From Herpetosiphon giganteus (lineage in GTDB: Bacteria > Chloroflexota > Chloroflexia > Chloroflexales > Herpetosiphonaceae): a DNA stretch of 64,000 bases. The notes beneath the pieces are model-generated. The model saw only the letters and a program-made list of their open reading frames with translations. It did no database searches and had not been told where the DNA came from. The position numbers and the translations under genes are program-made. Positions 43,075 to 52,045 of the stretch are shown here, in pieces. Every line of letters begins with the position of its first letter. Within the stretch, counting starts at the first letter, position 1. The stretch covers positions 1 through 64,000 of the forward strand of contig NZ_JAFBCZ010000030.1 of assembly GCF_016907925.1 (NCBI RefSeq). The letters are read 5' to 3'.

Positions 43075-44187
43075 ATGCGGCGGATCATTTGGTTGAGCCT
43101 CGTTCTTGGTTTATGTTTTTGGGCCTTTCGCACTTCCCAAGCAGTGACCCCTGCCCTCACCGATACCTATGGGTTTGCTTCGTTTTGGCAAATTAACGGC
43201 GGCGAGCAGATTTTTGGCCAACCAATTACTGATCCCATCGAGCAAGATACGCTGGTTGTGCAGTATTTTGAAAACGCGCGCTTTGAGTACAATCCGCAAA
43301 CTGATAGCGTTGGCTTGGGCTTGGTTGGCCGCGAACGCACCCAATGGCGCGATTTCGGCCCGCAACCACGGCTCGCTGGTGCAAGCTTGCGCCCAGAAGG
43401 CTCCAACTACGATCTCGCTGGCAGTTTCCGCACGTTTTGGGAAACCAACGGCGGGGTCGAAATTTTTGGCCTCCCAATTAGTCCAGCCCAATTCGAAGCC
43501 CGCCCAACGGGCCGCTTCAAGGTTCAATATTTCGAACGCGCTTTGCTGATCGAGCATCCGTTGTTGGCAGGCACGCCCGATGAAATTGAGCTAGCGCCGC
43601 TTGGCCAAGAAGTTGCTGCCGCCCGAGGCTTGATCGAAGGCATGAGCTACGAGCTGCCGTATTTGTTCGAATTTGATCCCGTTGCGCCAGCCCCAGTGCA
43701 AACTGCTGCCCCGCAACCAGTTGCTGAGCCAACCCAAGTGCCACCAACTGCGGCTCCAGCGCAACCAACGAATCAACCAGTGCCAACCGCCACGCCCAAG
43801 CCCGCCAATCCCAACCTTGGTAAGCGCATCGAAGTCGATATTAGCAAGCAATGGCTGTATGCCTACGAAAATGGCACCGTCGTGTTTGATGCGCCAGTCG
43901 CAACCGGAAAAGATGGCTTCAACACGCCAACTGGCAGCTACGAAATTTATGCCAAAGTGCCGTTGCAAACCATGCGTGGCTCGCTTGGCGGCGAAACTTG
44001 GGTCGTGCCGAATGTGCCGCACGCCATGTATTTCAATGGCAGCGTTGCCCTGCACGGGACGTATTGGCACAATTTGTTTGGCAGTGGCACTCGGATTAGC
44101 CATGGCTGTGTCAACTTACCGCTCGATGCCGCCGCTTGGCTCTACGATTGGGCAAGCGTGGGCACAACGGTCCAAGTTTATTACTAG
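43075..44187 (+). CDS. L,D-transpeptidase (YkuD domain)
   Basis: L,D-transpeptidases make 3-3 cross-links in peptidoglycan. The 370-residue exported protein has a signal peptide (1-23), two repeats of about 80 residues with the pattern GGxxIFGxPI and VQYFExAR (about 41-160), a Pro/Thr-rich linker (202-246) and a C-terminal YkuD domain (249-370) with the catalytic HGTYWH and SHGCVNL (Cys345). GGAG precedes the ATG. The repeats may bind the cell wall or a ligand (inference). Confidence 0.93.
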   Translation: MRRIIWLSLVLGLCFWAFRTSQAVTPALTDTYGFASFWQINGGEQIFGQPITDPIEQDTLVVQYFENARFEYNPQTDSVGLGLVGRERTQWRDFGPQPRLAGASLRPEGSNYDLAGSFRTFWETNGGVEIFGLPISPAQFEARPTGRFKVQYFERALLIEHPLLAGTPDEIELAPLGQEVAAARGLIEGMSYELPYLFEFDPVAPAPVQTAAPQPVAEPTQVPPTAAPAQPTNQPVPTATPKPANPNLGKRIEVDISKQWLYAYENGTVVFDAPVATGKDGFNTPTGSYEIYAKVPLQTMRGSLGGETWVVPNVPHAMYFNGSVALHGTYWHNLFGSGTRISHGCVNLPLDAAAWLYDWASVGTTVQVYY

Positions 44188-44231
44188 CAAAACCTAAAAT
44201 AGCATGCTAGGCGTTGTCGAGGAGAATTGTA

Positions 44232-45740
44232 ATGACCCAACACGTCGGGATTATTGACCTTGGCTCCAACACCGCTCGCATGATTGTGGTGCAATATCAG
44301 CCGCATCATTCCTTCAAATTGGTTGAAGAAGTGAAGGAAAATGTGCGGTTGGCGCATAATGTTGGCCCCGATAATCAATTGCAAGCCCAACCAATTGCCA
44401 AGGCGCTTGAAACTTTGCGCATGTTTGGCAATTTCTGCCGCGCCATGGGCGTGAGTGACGTTGTGGCGGTGGCAACTAGTGCCGTCCGCGATGCCGCTAA
44501 TCAAACCAGCTTTTTAGCCCAAGTTAAAGAAGAAACCGGCCTTGATTTACGCGTGCTCAGCGGCGATGAAGAAGCCTACTACAGCTACCTTGGCATGATC
44601 AATACGCTTGGCGTGAGCAATGGCTTTATGTTTGACATCGGCGGTGGCAGCGTCGAATTGGCCTTAGTGCGCGGGCGTGGGCTAGCCAACACCACATCGT
44701 TGCCACTTGGCACGGTGCGCCTCACCGAGCAAATTTTACGCAGCGATACTCCCAGCAAAGCAGAACTCAAAGCCCTCGATCGCCACGTCGACGAAGCCTT
44801 AGCAGGGCTGGATTGGTTTCGCCCGCAAGGCAGCAAATTGCCATTAATCGGCGTAGGCGGCACGGTGCGCAACCTCGCCAAGCTTGAACAACGGGCGCAA
44901 CGTTATCCACTTGATATTGTTCATGGCTACACAATGTCGCTGCAACGGGTCGATGAATGGGCCAGCCGTTTGAGCAAACTCAATCGCAACGAGCGCGAAC
45001 AACTCGAAGGCTTAAATAATGATCGCGCCGATGTAATTACCGCTGGCGTGCTGCTCATTCGGGCTTTGATGCAGCGTTGTGGCGCTGATAGCCTCTGGAT
45101 TTGCGGCCATGGCCTGCGTGATGGCATTTTCTACGAGCATTTTTTGCGTGGCTCACAGCCACCCCTGCTGAGCGATGTGCGCCAATTTTCGGTGGCAAAT
45201 TTAGCCCGGATCTATGGCTATAACGTGCTACATGTGGCCAAAGTGCGCGAATTAAGCCTATCGTTGTTCGACCAGCTGCAAAGTTTGCATGGCTATGGCG
45301 CGTGGGAGCGCGAATTGCTCGAAGCAACAACCATGGTTCATGATATTGGCGTGGCAGTCAATTTTTACGATCATCATAAACATGGCCTGTATTTGATTTT
45401 GAACTCGATGTTGAATGGCTATACCCATCGCGAAATGGCGCTGATTGGCCTCTTAACTAGGCACCATCGCAAAGGTGGAGTGACCGATGCTGGCTTGGCT
45501 GGCGTGTTGGCTGAGGGCGATCTTGAGCGACTGGGCAAATTAAGTGCGCTCTTACGAATTGCCGAATATCTTGAGCGCTCCAAGAGCCAGGTCGTGCAGG
45601 GCGTGGTTTGCAAAATCGAGAAGCAGCAGGTGCGAATTAGCGTACAAGCGGTTGGCGATGCCTCGATTGAAATTTGGGATGCAAACCGCAAGACCAATTT
45701 ATTTCGCAAAGCCTATGGGGTTGAGGTCGTAATTGAATAG
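44232..45740 (+). CDS. Exopolyphosphatase/GppA phosphatase with HD domain
   Basis: A 502-residue enzyme of the Ppx/GppA family. The N-terminal ASKHA fold has IIDLGSNTARM and DIGGGSVELA motifs, and the C-terminal helical HD part has MVHDIG and DHHKHGL. Members hydrolyse polyphosphate or pppGpp. GAGGAG precedes the ATG at 44232. A hairpin follows the stop. No ppk lies nearby, so polyphosphate or alarmone specificity is open. Confidence 0.93.
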   Translation: MTQHVGIIDLGSNTARMIVVQYQPHHSFKLVEEVKENVRLAHNVGPDNQLQAQPIAKALETLRMFGNFCRAMGVSDVVAVATSAVRDAANQTSFLAQVKEETGLDLRVLSGDEEAYYSYLGMINTLGVSNGFMFDIGGGSVELALVRGRGLANTTSLPLGTVRLTEQILRSDTPSKAELKALDRHVDEALAGLDWFRPQGSKLPLIGVGGTVRNLAKLEQRAQRYPLDIVHGYTMSLQRVDEWASRLSKLNRNEREQLEGLNNDRADVITAGVLLIRALMQRCGADSLWICGHGLRDGIFYEHFLRGSQPPLLSDVRQFSVANLARIYGYNVLHVAKVRELSLSLFDQLQSLHGYGAWERELLEATTMVHDIGVAVNFYDHHKHGLYLILNSMLNGYTHREMALIGLLTRHHRKGGVTDAGLAGVLAEGDLERLGKLSALLRIAEYLERSKSQVVQGVVCKIEKQQVRISVQAVGDASIEIWDANRKTNLFRKAYGVEVVIE

Positions 45741-45764
45741 CCCTAGCAACAGCATGCTAGGGCT
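45739..45764. terminator. Hairpin between converging ppx-like and DUF192 genes
   Basis: AGCCCTAGCA and TGCTAGGGCT form a 10-bp stem with a short loop directly after the ppx-like stop codon. It lies between two converging genes. T-runs are weak. Confidence 0.6.
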
Positions 45765-45769
45765 ATGCG

Positions 45770-46132
45770 CTAGAAAATAGCAGGAATAACTGCTAATTGA
45801 TCGCCAAGTTGGGTCTGCGATTGTTGAATAACCCCAACTGGCAATTCGAGGGTATAGCGAGCTTTGGCAGCGCCAGCAAATGGTCGCCAAGGCTTGAAGT
45901 TCTCGCGCAGCCCAACCACCTGATGTTGACGATCGACAAAAATCACATCGATGGCAAAACGCATAAAGAACATATGAATATTGTTGTTGGGATACAGAAT
46001 TAAGCCAGTGTTAGCTGGCAAATTCTTGCGACCCATCAAGCCCATGCCACGGCTCAAAAAGCTATTCGCAAACTCAGCGTATTCCACCAAGTTGCTATTG
46101 CGGGTTAGATTGCGAATGGCGTGTTGCGACAC
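45770..46132 (-). CDS. DUF192 protein
   Basis: A 120-residue DUF192 protein. The characteristic RGMGLMGRKNL, HMFFMRFAIDVIFVDRQHQVV and YTLELPVGVI motifs are all present. It lacks the signal peptide found in many members. The GTG start overlaps the tadC stop, so it is the last gene of the Tad operon and may be linked to it functionally. Its molecular job is unknown. Confidence 0.9.
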   Translation of the reverse strand: MSQHAIRNLTRNSNLVEYAEFANSFLSRGMGLMGRKNLPANTGLILYPNNNIHMFFMRFAIDVIFVDRQHQVVGLRENFKPWRPFAGAAKARYTLELPVGVIQQSQTQLGDQLAVIPAIF

Positions 46133-47037
46133 TAGAGACCGCCACCAAGCAAGCGTGGTATTGCTGGCCCCAAGATAACCACAAACATTGAAGGGAAGAT
46201 CAAGAACACCAACGGAAAGAGCATTTTGATTGGTGCTTTTTGGGCTTCTTCTTCGGCGCGTTGGCGACGGCGCAAACGCAATTGGTCAGATTGAATTTTG
46301 AGCATTTTACCCATGCTGACCCCAAGTTGGTCTGCTTGAATGACCGCCGAAACAAACGAGGTCAGGTCATCAACCCCAGTCCGAACCGTCATAGCACGGA
46401 AGGCTTCGTGGCGTTGGGTGCCTAAGCGAATGTCGGAAAGTGCACGGCGGAACTCGCGGCACAACTCGTTATCCCATTTTTCAGCCACCCGTTGGAGTGC
46501 AGCATCGAAGCCCAAACCAGCGGTAACGCTAATTGAAAGCAAATCGAGCGCATCGGGCAACGCTTTAAGGATGGTTTTTTGACGCTTTTTAATTTGGCGA
46601 CCAAGCCACATGGCTGGCAGCAAAAAGCCTAATGCGCCACCGATACCCGACCATTGAAGCGTGCTGAGCGTTTCAGCATCGGCCAACATACAGACCAAAA
46701 AGATAATCCCAAACAAGGCCAGGGCCAGAAAAATCCGCATCCCGGTAAACATTGCTGGGGTCAGATTGCCAGGGTTGCCTGCGAGCATTAAGTTCGTCCG
46801 CAGTTTATCGTTACCCTTGCCAGATTGGCCAAGCTTCACAAAAACACTGTTCAGCATTGGCGTGACAATCCGTTGCATAAAGGGCAACTGCAACTCCAGA
46901 TCTTCAAGATTCATGGAGCGCTCGGTAAATTGAGCAAGGCGGTTTGAGACAGTATCAGTTTGGCGGCGCTGGTTGAGCACCATAAATCCAACTGCACAGA
47001 TAATTACCAGAATAACTAAGCCAATAAGTAAGGCCAT
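46132..47037 (-). CDS. tadC: Type II secretion F-domain protein TadC-like
   Basis: A 301-residue inner membrane protein of the Tad/Flp pilus platform. It has an N-terminal helix, the T2SSF domain with ALPDALDLLSISVTAGLGFDAAL, FVSAVIQADQLGVSMG and final helices. It is paired with the upstream tadB-like gene, 14 bases away, and both would sit at the base of the pilus or secretion machine. Confidence 0.92.
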   Translation of the reverse strand: MALLIGLVILVIICAVGFMVLNQRRQTDTVSNRLAQFTERSMNLEDLELQLPFMQRIVTPMLNSVFVKLGQSGKGNDKLRTNLMLAGNPGNLTPAMFTGMRIFLALALFGIIFLVCMLADAETLSTLQWSGIGGALGFLLPAMWLGRQIKKRQKTILKALPDALDLLSISVTAGLGFDAALQRVAEKWDNELCREFRRALSDIRLGTQRHEAFRAMTVRTGVDDLTSFVSAVIQADQLGVSMGKMLKIQSDQLRLRRRQRAEEEAQKAPIKMLFPLVFLIFPSMFVVILGPAIPRLLGGGL

Positions 47038-47051
47038 AGCAAGCTCCCGCT

Positions 47052-48041
47052 TTAGACTTCAATATTAACAATGCTTTTGATTGCAAAGAAGCCTGCAATC
47101 ATCATCATTGCACTACAGACGGGCATACAGCACCATGCATCGGGTGGCATCCCAATTGTCATCAATGGGGCCATATAATCAGGGTTGAGCATGGTAATAA
47201 TAATTGCAATCGAAATTGGCAACAACGTAACCACATAGCCTGAATAGCGAGCCTGCGAGGTAAGCACCCGAATTTGGCCTTTGATCCGCACCCGTTCACG
47301 AATGGTGTGAGCAATCGTATCGAGGATCTCGGCCAAGTTGCCCCCAACTTCCGCTTGAATATTAATGGCCGAAACCATCAAATCAAGGTCTTCGCTGGGA
47401 ACCCGCCGCAAGAGGTTATTCATGCCATCCTCAAGCGAAAGGCCTAAACCGACCTCTTGAACCACCCGTCGAAACTCAACTGAGATTGGTGGTGGTGCTT
47501 CGCGCGAGACCAAATCCATTGACTGGAGCAGACTATAGCCAGAGCGCAGCGAGTTGGCCAACAAACCAACCGTATCGCCTAATTGATTATTAAAGGCTTT
47601 GAGCCGTGAATCTTGTTTAAAGCTCACAACTTTATCGGGGACGATAAAGCCGATAATTGCCCCAACCACCCCACAGGCCACAACTGCCAAGAAGTTGGCG
47701 CGGCCAAGGAACACCCCAAACAAGGCAAACAAAATTACCGAGGCGAATTTCATCATAATGAATTCGGTCACGGTTAGTTTTAGGTCGGCTTGAGCTAAAT
47801 CGCGGGCCAAATCGGAGCCTTTTTGGCCGCGGTTGACCATCGAATCAACCCTGCTTGCCAAGGCACTCATGCCGCGTTCGTTCGTATCGTTTTGGTTGCG
47901 GCTGCGCTCGGCAAAGGTTGCGAGCCGACCATCAACTGAATTGGCTTTGGTTTCCCTGAGTTTGCGATAGATAACGGCCCCAGCCACAAAGAGGACGATC
48001 GCAATTAGGGCGGGAATGCTCCATGGTGGTAAATTTTCCAT
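47052..48041 (-). CDS. tadB: Type II secretion F-domain protein TadB-like
   Basis: A 329-residue inner membrane platform protein. The N-terminal helix, the two-helix section IILFALFGVFLG, the T2SSF domain with LANSLRSGYSLLQSMDLVSREAP and EVGGNLAEILDTIAHTIRERV, and C-terminal helices are as in TadB. It lies between tadA and tadC. Confidence 0.92.
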   Translation of the reverse strand: MENLPPWSIPALIAIVLFVAGAVIYRKLRETKANSVDGRLATFAERSRNQNDTNERGMSALASRVDSMVNRGQKGSDLARDLAQADLKLTVTEFIMMKFASVILFALFGVFLGRANFLAVVACGVVGAIIGFIVPDKVVSFKQDSRLKAFNNQLGDTVGLLANSLRSGYSLLQSMDLVSREAPPPISVEFRRVVQEVGLGLSLEDGMNNLLRRVPSEDLDLMVSAINIQAEVGGNLAEILDTIAHTIRERVRIKGQIRVLTSQARYSGYVVTLLPISIAIIITMLNPDYMAPLMTIGMPPDAWCCMPVCSAMMMIAGFFAIKSIVNIEV

Positions 48042-48073
48042 GGCCCTAGTTCCTTTCTAGCGAGTAATGCCGG

Positions 48074-49477
48074 TTAGTAAAAGCGCTCTGAACTATTGCC
48101 AAAGACGTTGGGTGGTAGGTAAATATTCAAGGCTTCAAAGCGATCAAGGAAGCGTGGTCGAACGCCAGTTGGCCGCAACGACCCTACAATCTTACCACGT
48201 TCATCGAGACCAGTTTGCTCAAAGACAAAAATATCTTGCAACACCACCAGATCGCCTTCCATGCCGGTTACTTCCGAAATGGCCATAACCCGCCGCGAGC
48301 CATCTTTAAGCCGCGCTTGTTGCACAATCAACTCAATCGCCGAAGCAACCTGTTCGCGAATAGCTTTCAGCGGCAAGTCCATCCCCGACATCAAACACAT
48401 GGTTTCGATCCGCGCAATCGCGTCACGGGGCGTATTGGCGTGCAAGGTGGTCATGGAACCTTCGTGGCCAGTGTTCATGGCTTGCAACATTGCCAAGGTC
48501 TCACCACCGCGACATTCGCCGACGATAATCCGCTCAGGCCGCATCCGCAAGCAGTTGATAATCAAATCGTTGATTGAGATTTCGCCCTTGCCTTCAATAT
48601 TGGCAGTGCGCGATTCGAGCGAAATAACGTGATCTTGTTGTAGTTGCAATTCGGCAGCGTTTTCAACCGTAATCAAGCGCTCATCTTCAGGGATAAACGA
48701 AGAAAGCACATTTAACAAGGTTGTTTTGCCCGAACCAGTACCGCCAGAGACTACGACGTTAATCCGAGCGCGGACACTTGCCGAAAGAAAGTCCATCATC
48801 TCGCGGCTAATCGCGCCAAACCGCACAAGGTCGTCAGGCCCAAGCGGTTTTTTGGAGAATTTACGAATGGTAATAACCGGCCCAATCAAGGAAATTGGCC
48901 GAATAACTGCGTTAACCCGCGAGCCATCTTTGAGCCGAGCATCGACCATGGGCGAGCTTTCGTCGACCCGCCGACCAAGCGGCGCAACAATCCGATACAA
49001 CACCCGCATCGCATGTTCATCATCGATGAAGGTTGTGCCCGAAAGCGTCAGCTTGCCCCGTTGTTCGATGTAAATCTTATTTGGCCCGTTGACCATAATT
49101 TCCGAAATACTATCGTCTTTGAGCAGTGAATCGAGCGGCCCCAACCCAACGATGTCTGACATCAGCGATTCGACTAATTGGAGGCGTTCAACCCGACTGA
49201 GCACGATATTTTCACTATCGAGAACGGCACTTAAGAGATCTTCGACTGTTTGGCGGATTTTGGTTTCATTCGTGCTGTTGACATCACGAACTTCTTCGGT
49301 CAAGCGGCGCTGGACCCGATGGCGAACGTCAAGCAGACGATCTTGAGAAGAAACTGCAGCAGAGCGCGGAATAGCTCCATCAGGGCGTGTGGCAGCAGCA
49401 CTTGGTTGTGCTGCTGCTGTAGGTTCGGAAGCCGAGGATGGGGACGTATTTCCTGCAATACGCTTTAGGAGCGACAT
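48074..49477 (-). CDS. tadA: TadA/CpaF secretion ATPase
   Basis: A 467-residue hexameric ATPase that powers Tad pilus assembly. An Ala/Ser/Pro-rich N-terminus (1-45) leads to the helical N-domain with SEIMVNGPNKIYIEQRGKL, followed by the ATPase with Walker A GGTGSGKTTLLN (245-256), the Asp and His boxes and GECRGGETLAMLQAMNTGHEGS. TadA-like length is normal. It is the first of the TadA-B-C core. Confidence 0.95.
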   Translation of the reverse strand: MSLLKRIAGNTSPSSASEPTAAAQPSAAATRPDGAIPRSAAVSSQDRLLDVRHRVQRRLTEEVRDVNSTNETKIRQTVEDLLSAVLDSENIVLSRVERLQLVESLMSDIVGLGPLDSLLKDDSISEIMVNGPNKIYIEQRGKLTLSGTTFIDDEHAMRVLYRIVAPLGRRVDESSPMVDARLKDGSRVNAVIRPISLIGPVITIRKFSKKPLGPDDLVRFGAISREMMDFLSASVRARINVVVSGGTGSGKTTLLNVLSSFIPEDERLITVENAAELQLQQDHVISLESRTANIEGKGEISINDLIINCLRMRPERIIVGECRGGETLAMLQAMNTGHEGSMTTLHANTPRDAIARIETMCLMSGMDLPLKAIREQVASAIELIVQQARLKDGSRRVMAISEVTGMEGDLVVLQDIFVFEQTGLDERGKIVGSLRPTGVRPRFLDRFEALNIYLPPNVFGNSSERFY

Positions 49478-49495
49478 AAGCCACCCTCCATGCGT

Positions 49496-50749
49496 CTAAC
49501 GTTTGGTTAATCGAGCGAAGAGACCCTTGGGTTCTTCTTTTTTCGGTTGCTGTGGACGGGCACCTTCGCGACTTGTGCGGGTTGTGCCTGAGATGAGATA
49601 GGCTAGGTTAGCAACATCAATTGAAATCTGATGGCGTGGCTGATCGATAATTAATGGTACGCCGCGGTTAATCGCGTTAACCATTTCAAAAGGTGCGTTG
49701 CCAATTTGGGCCGCAACCTTATGTTGAATATTGGCCTCGACTTGATCAACCCGAATGCCAAATTTAGCGTCGGCTTTGTTCAAGACCAAAACCAGTTTTT
49801 CGTCGTTGTAGCCAAGCAACTCGGCAACTTCTAGAAACTGGCGAATATTCTTAATCGACGAGAGTTCCATCGTCATCAGCAAGACAATCCGATGGGCTGC
49901 ATCAAGCACCGCCATAGTTTGGTCTTGAAATGAGGATTGAGTGTCGACGACCACATAATCGTATTCGCGGCGCAAGGCCTCAAGCACGGTTCGCACATGA
50001 TCAGCGGTCACCAACTCGCCCATTTGTGGGTTGGCAGGAGCCAGCAGAATCTTAATTTGCGAAGCGTGAGTGGTCATAACATCATTCATCAAATCTTTAT
50101 CAAGATCATCAATCCGTGAGGTGAGATCGTTGATCGTTTTGTTGCTATTGATGTTGAACATCACCGCAATATCGCCAAACAGCAAACTTGCGTCAACCAA
50201 ACAAATTTTACGGTTACCAGGCAACAGCTTGAGCGCAACTGCTAAGTTGGCAGCGATTGCACTCTTGCCGGTGCCACCTTTGGGGCTATAGACAGCAATA
50301 ATTTGGCCGGTTGATTGATCAGATTCCTCGACCTGTTGCGCCGCAACCACAAAGCGACGTTGGGTTTGTTGTAAACGATACACTTCACGGATGCTACCGG
50401 CAAGTTCATCGCCGCCAACAGGCTTGGTAAGAAACTGACGTGCCCCAGCCAACATTGCACGGCGCAGGTAATCGGTTTCGCCTTGCACGCTCATCATAAT
50501 AACTTGCGTGTTGGGCACCTGCGCCATGATGGCCTCAGTTGCTGCAATGCCATCCATATCGGGCATGTTAATGTCCATCAAGACAACATCGGGTTGAATT
50601 TGCTTGGCCTGCGTCACGGCCTCGCGCCCTGTTGCCGCTTTGCCAACAACTTGCATATCCTTCTCAAAAAACAATAATTTTTCGAGGTTATCACGAGTAT
50701 CTGCAATATCGTCAACAATTAGTACGCGAATTTTATCGGACTCAGCCAT
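49496..50749 (-). CDS. CpaE-like ATPase with N-terminal receiver domain
   Basis: A 417-residue protein of the CpaE/TadZ type, which localises Tad pili. Residues 1-125 form a complete receiver domain with acidic VDD, phospho-acceptor Asp59 in LMDINMPDMDG and Lys in LTKPVG. Residues 145-390 form a MinD/ParA-like ATPase with KGGTGKSAIAANLA (157-170). The receiver residues look intact, so input from a histidine kinase is possible. The ATG at 50749 has AGGAG upstream; a long His/Gln-rich frame extension is rejected. Confidence 0.92.
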   Translation of the reverse strand: MAESDKIRVLIVDDIADTRDNLEKLLFFEKDMQVVGKAATGREAVTQAKQIQPDVVLMDINMPDMDGIAATEAIMAQVPNTQVIMMSVQGETDYLRRAMLAGARQFLTKPVGGDELAGSIREVYRLQQTQRRFVVAAQQVEESDQSTGQIIAVYSPKGGTGKSAIAANLAVALKLLPGNRKICLVDASLLFGDIAVMFNINSNKTINDLTSRIDDLDKDLMNDVMTTHASQIKILLAPANPQMGELVTADHVRTVLEALRREYDYVVVDTQSSFQDQTMAVLDAAHRIVLLMTMELSSIKNIRQFLEVAELLGYNDEKLVLVLNKADAKFGIRVDQVEANIQHKVAAQIGNAPFEMVNAINRGVPLIIDQPRHQISIDVANLAYLISGTTRTSREGARPQQPKKEEPKGLFARLTKR

Positions 50750-50768
50750 GCAATTCTCCTTGGTTGTA

Positions 50769-51851
50769 TTAAGGCGTTTGAGTTGGCACTGCTGTTGGCA
50801 ATGGTTGTTGTTGTGGTGCGTTGGGCAATGGGAATGGAATGACAACTGGTGGTTGTTGTGGTGGCTGTGGTGGTGCAGGAGCATCCAACAGTTTCACAAT
50901 CATGTTTGGTTGGGCATAGACTTGTGCTACACCATATAAGCGCATCAACAAGTCCATCGTTACTCCAGTTGTTACAATTTGATCATCTTGATCATCAGCG
51001 CGCCGCACGACTACATTTAGTGTACTACCAGTTTTGGCTTTTGTATATTCCAAAATCTCAACTTGTTGCGACGTTAAGGCAACCACAATTTGCCATTGTG
51101 AGCCTTGGTTGAAGACTGGTTCTGGGGTTGGTTGTTGCTGAACCGGAGCGCCATCAACCACAACCTCAATCGTTGGTTGGGCCGCAGCTGGGGCCGCACC
51201 AGTTGGTTGACCATCAGGCGAAACCAGTGGCGGGGCAACAACTTTTAATACCCGGACGTTTTGAGCAAGCACATGAGTGCTAATGTCCAAGTATTTTTCA
51301 TCAACGAGGCTGACAACCCCATCGGCGGCTGACCCAAAGCGCAAGTAGGGTTGCTCAAGGCTATAGCTGCCAACAATATCAATGCTGTTGCCTTCAGCAA
51401 CAATCCCACCAATATCGCTGACAAATAAGTTATAAGCTTTGGGCGATTCGGCACCTGGTTCTGGGGTTGGCAATTTTTCGGCAATCCCAGCGTTACGGAA
51501 GGCCGATTTTTTGATCCGCTCGCCACCAAGAATACTGCTGGTCGTTACCTTGCCTTGCACTGCACTGAAAAATTCTGCTTCAAGCACATCATCGGGGGTA
51601 ACTTCGGTGGGTTGAACTTCAACAACATTAAAATATTGCTCAAGATCGCTGCCAATTAGCTTGTTAGCGTCAATATCCGTCGCCGCTTCTAAGACCCGAA
51701 CATTGGGAATTGGCAAAGCAGTTGGCTCAATTAATGAAGGATCATTTGGTTGGTTGGCCCGCTCCTTGCTGAAATACACATAACCACCAGCAAGCACTGC
51801 TATCAAAACAACGACGGCAATAATCATGCCCAGAGCTGAGTTTTGGCGCAT
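50769..51851 (-). CDS. cpaB: CpaB/RcpC-like Flp pilus assembly protein
   Basis: A 360-residue protein with an N-terminal membrane anchor (7-26), a SAF domain with LGGERIKKSAFRN, a central part and a Pro-rich C-terminus (about 325-360). The SAF domain may bind the secretin or peptidoglycan in Tad systems. It is the first gene of the Tad run on the minus strand. No pilin, secretin or TadD genes lie nearby. Confidence 0.9.
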   Translation of the reverse strand: MRQNSALGMIIAVVVLIAVLAGGYVYFSKERANQPNDPSLIEPTALPIPNVRVLEAATDIDANKLIGSDLEQYFNVVEVQPTEVTPDDVLEAEFFSAVQGKVTTSSILGGERIKKSAFRNAGIAEKLPTPEPGAESPKAYNLFVSDIGGIVAEGNSIDIVGSYSLEQPYLRFGSAADGVVSLVDEKYLDISTHVLAQNVRVLKVVAPPLVSPDGQPTGAAPAAAQPTIEVVVDGAPVQQQPTPEPVFNQGSQWQIVVALTSQQVEILEYTKAKTGSTLNVVVRRADDQDDQIVTTGVTMDLLMRLYGVAQVYAQPNMIVKLLDAPAPPQPPQQPPVVIPFPLPNAPQQQPLPTAVPTQTP

Positions 51852-52006
51852 AAAAATACGTCCTCCGAAACAATATTGGGAGCTCGTGAGGCAAGCGTGC
51901 CCCCGTTTTATGGTGAGGTTCGCGGCTATTATACACGATCGATCAACTGTTCATCACAGCTTTGCAATCAGATCACCTAGCCAACTTGTTAAAGATCGGT
52001 TAAATA

Positions 52007-52035
52007 ATGAACCAGCATTGGCAATGCTGGTTCAT
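52007..52035 (-). terminator. Terminator of the acyl-CoA dehydrogenase unit
   Basis: ATGAACCAGCATTG and CAATGCTGGTTCAT form a perfect 14-bp stem. On the minus strand it is followed by TATTTAACC, so termination may be moderate. It lies 11 bases after the stop of the dehydrogenase gene. Confidence 0.65.
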
Positions 52036-52045
52036 CATTAGAAGC

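Noticed and set aside
50750-50884. His/Gln-rich N-terminal extension of the CpaE-like protein
   Set aside because: It overlaps cpaB and lacks a binding site, while AGGAG sits right before the ATG at 50749.
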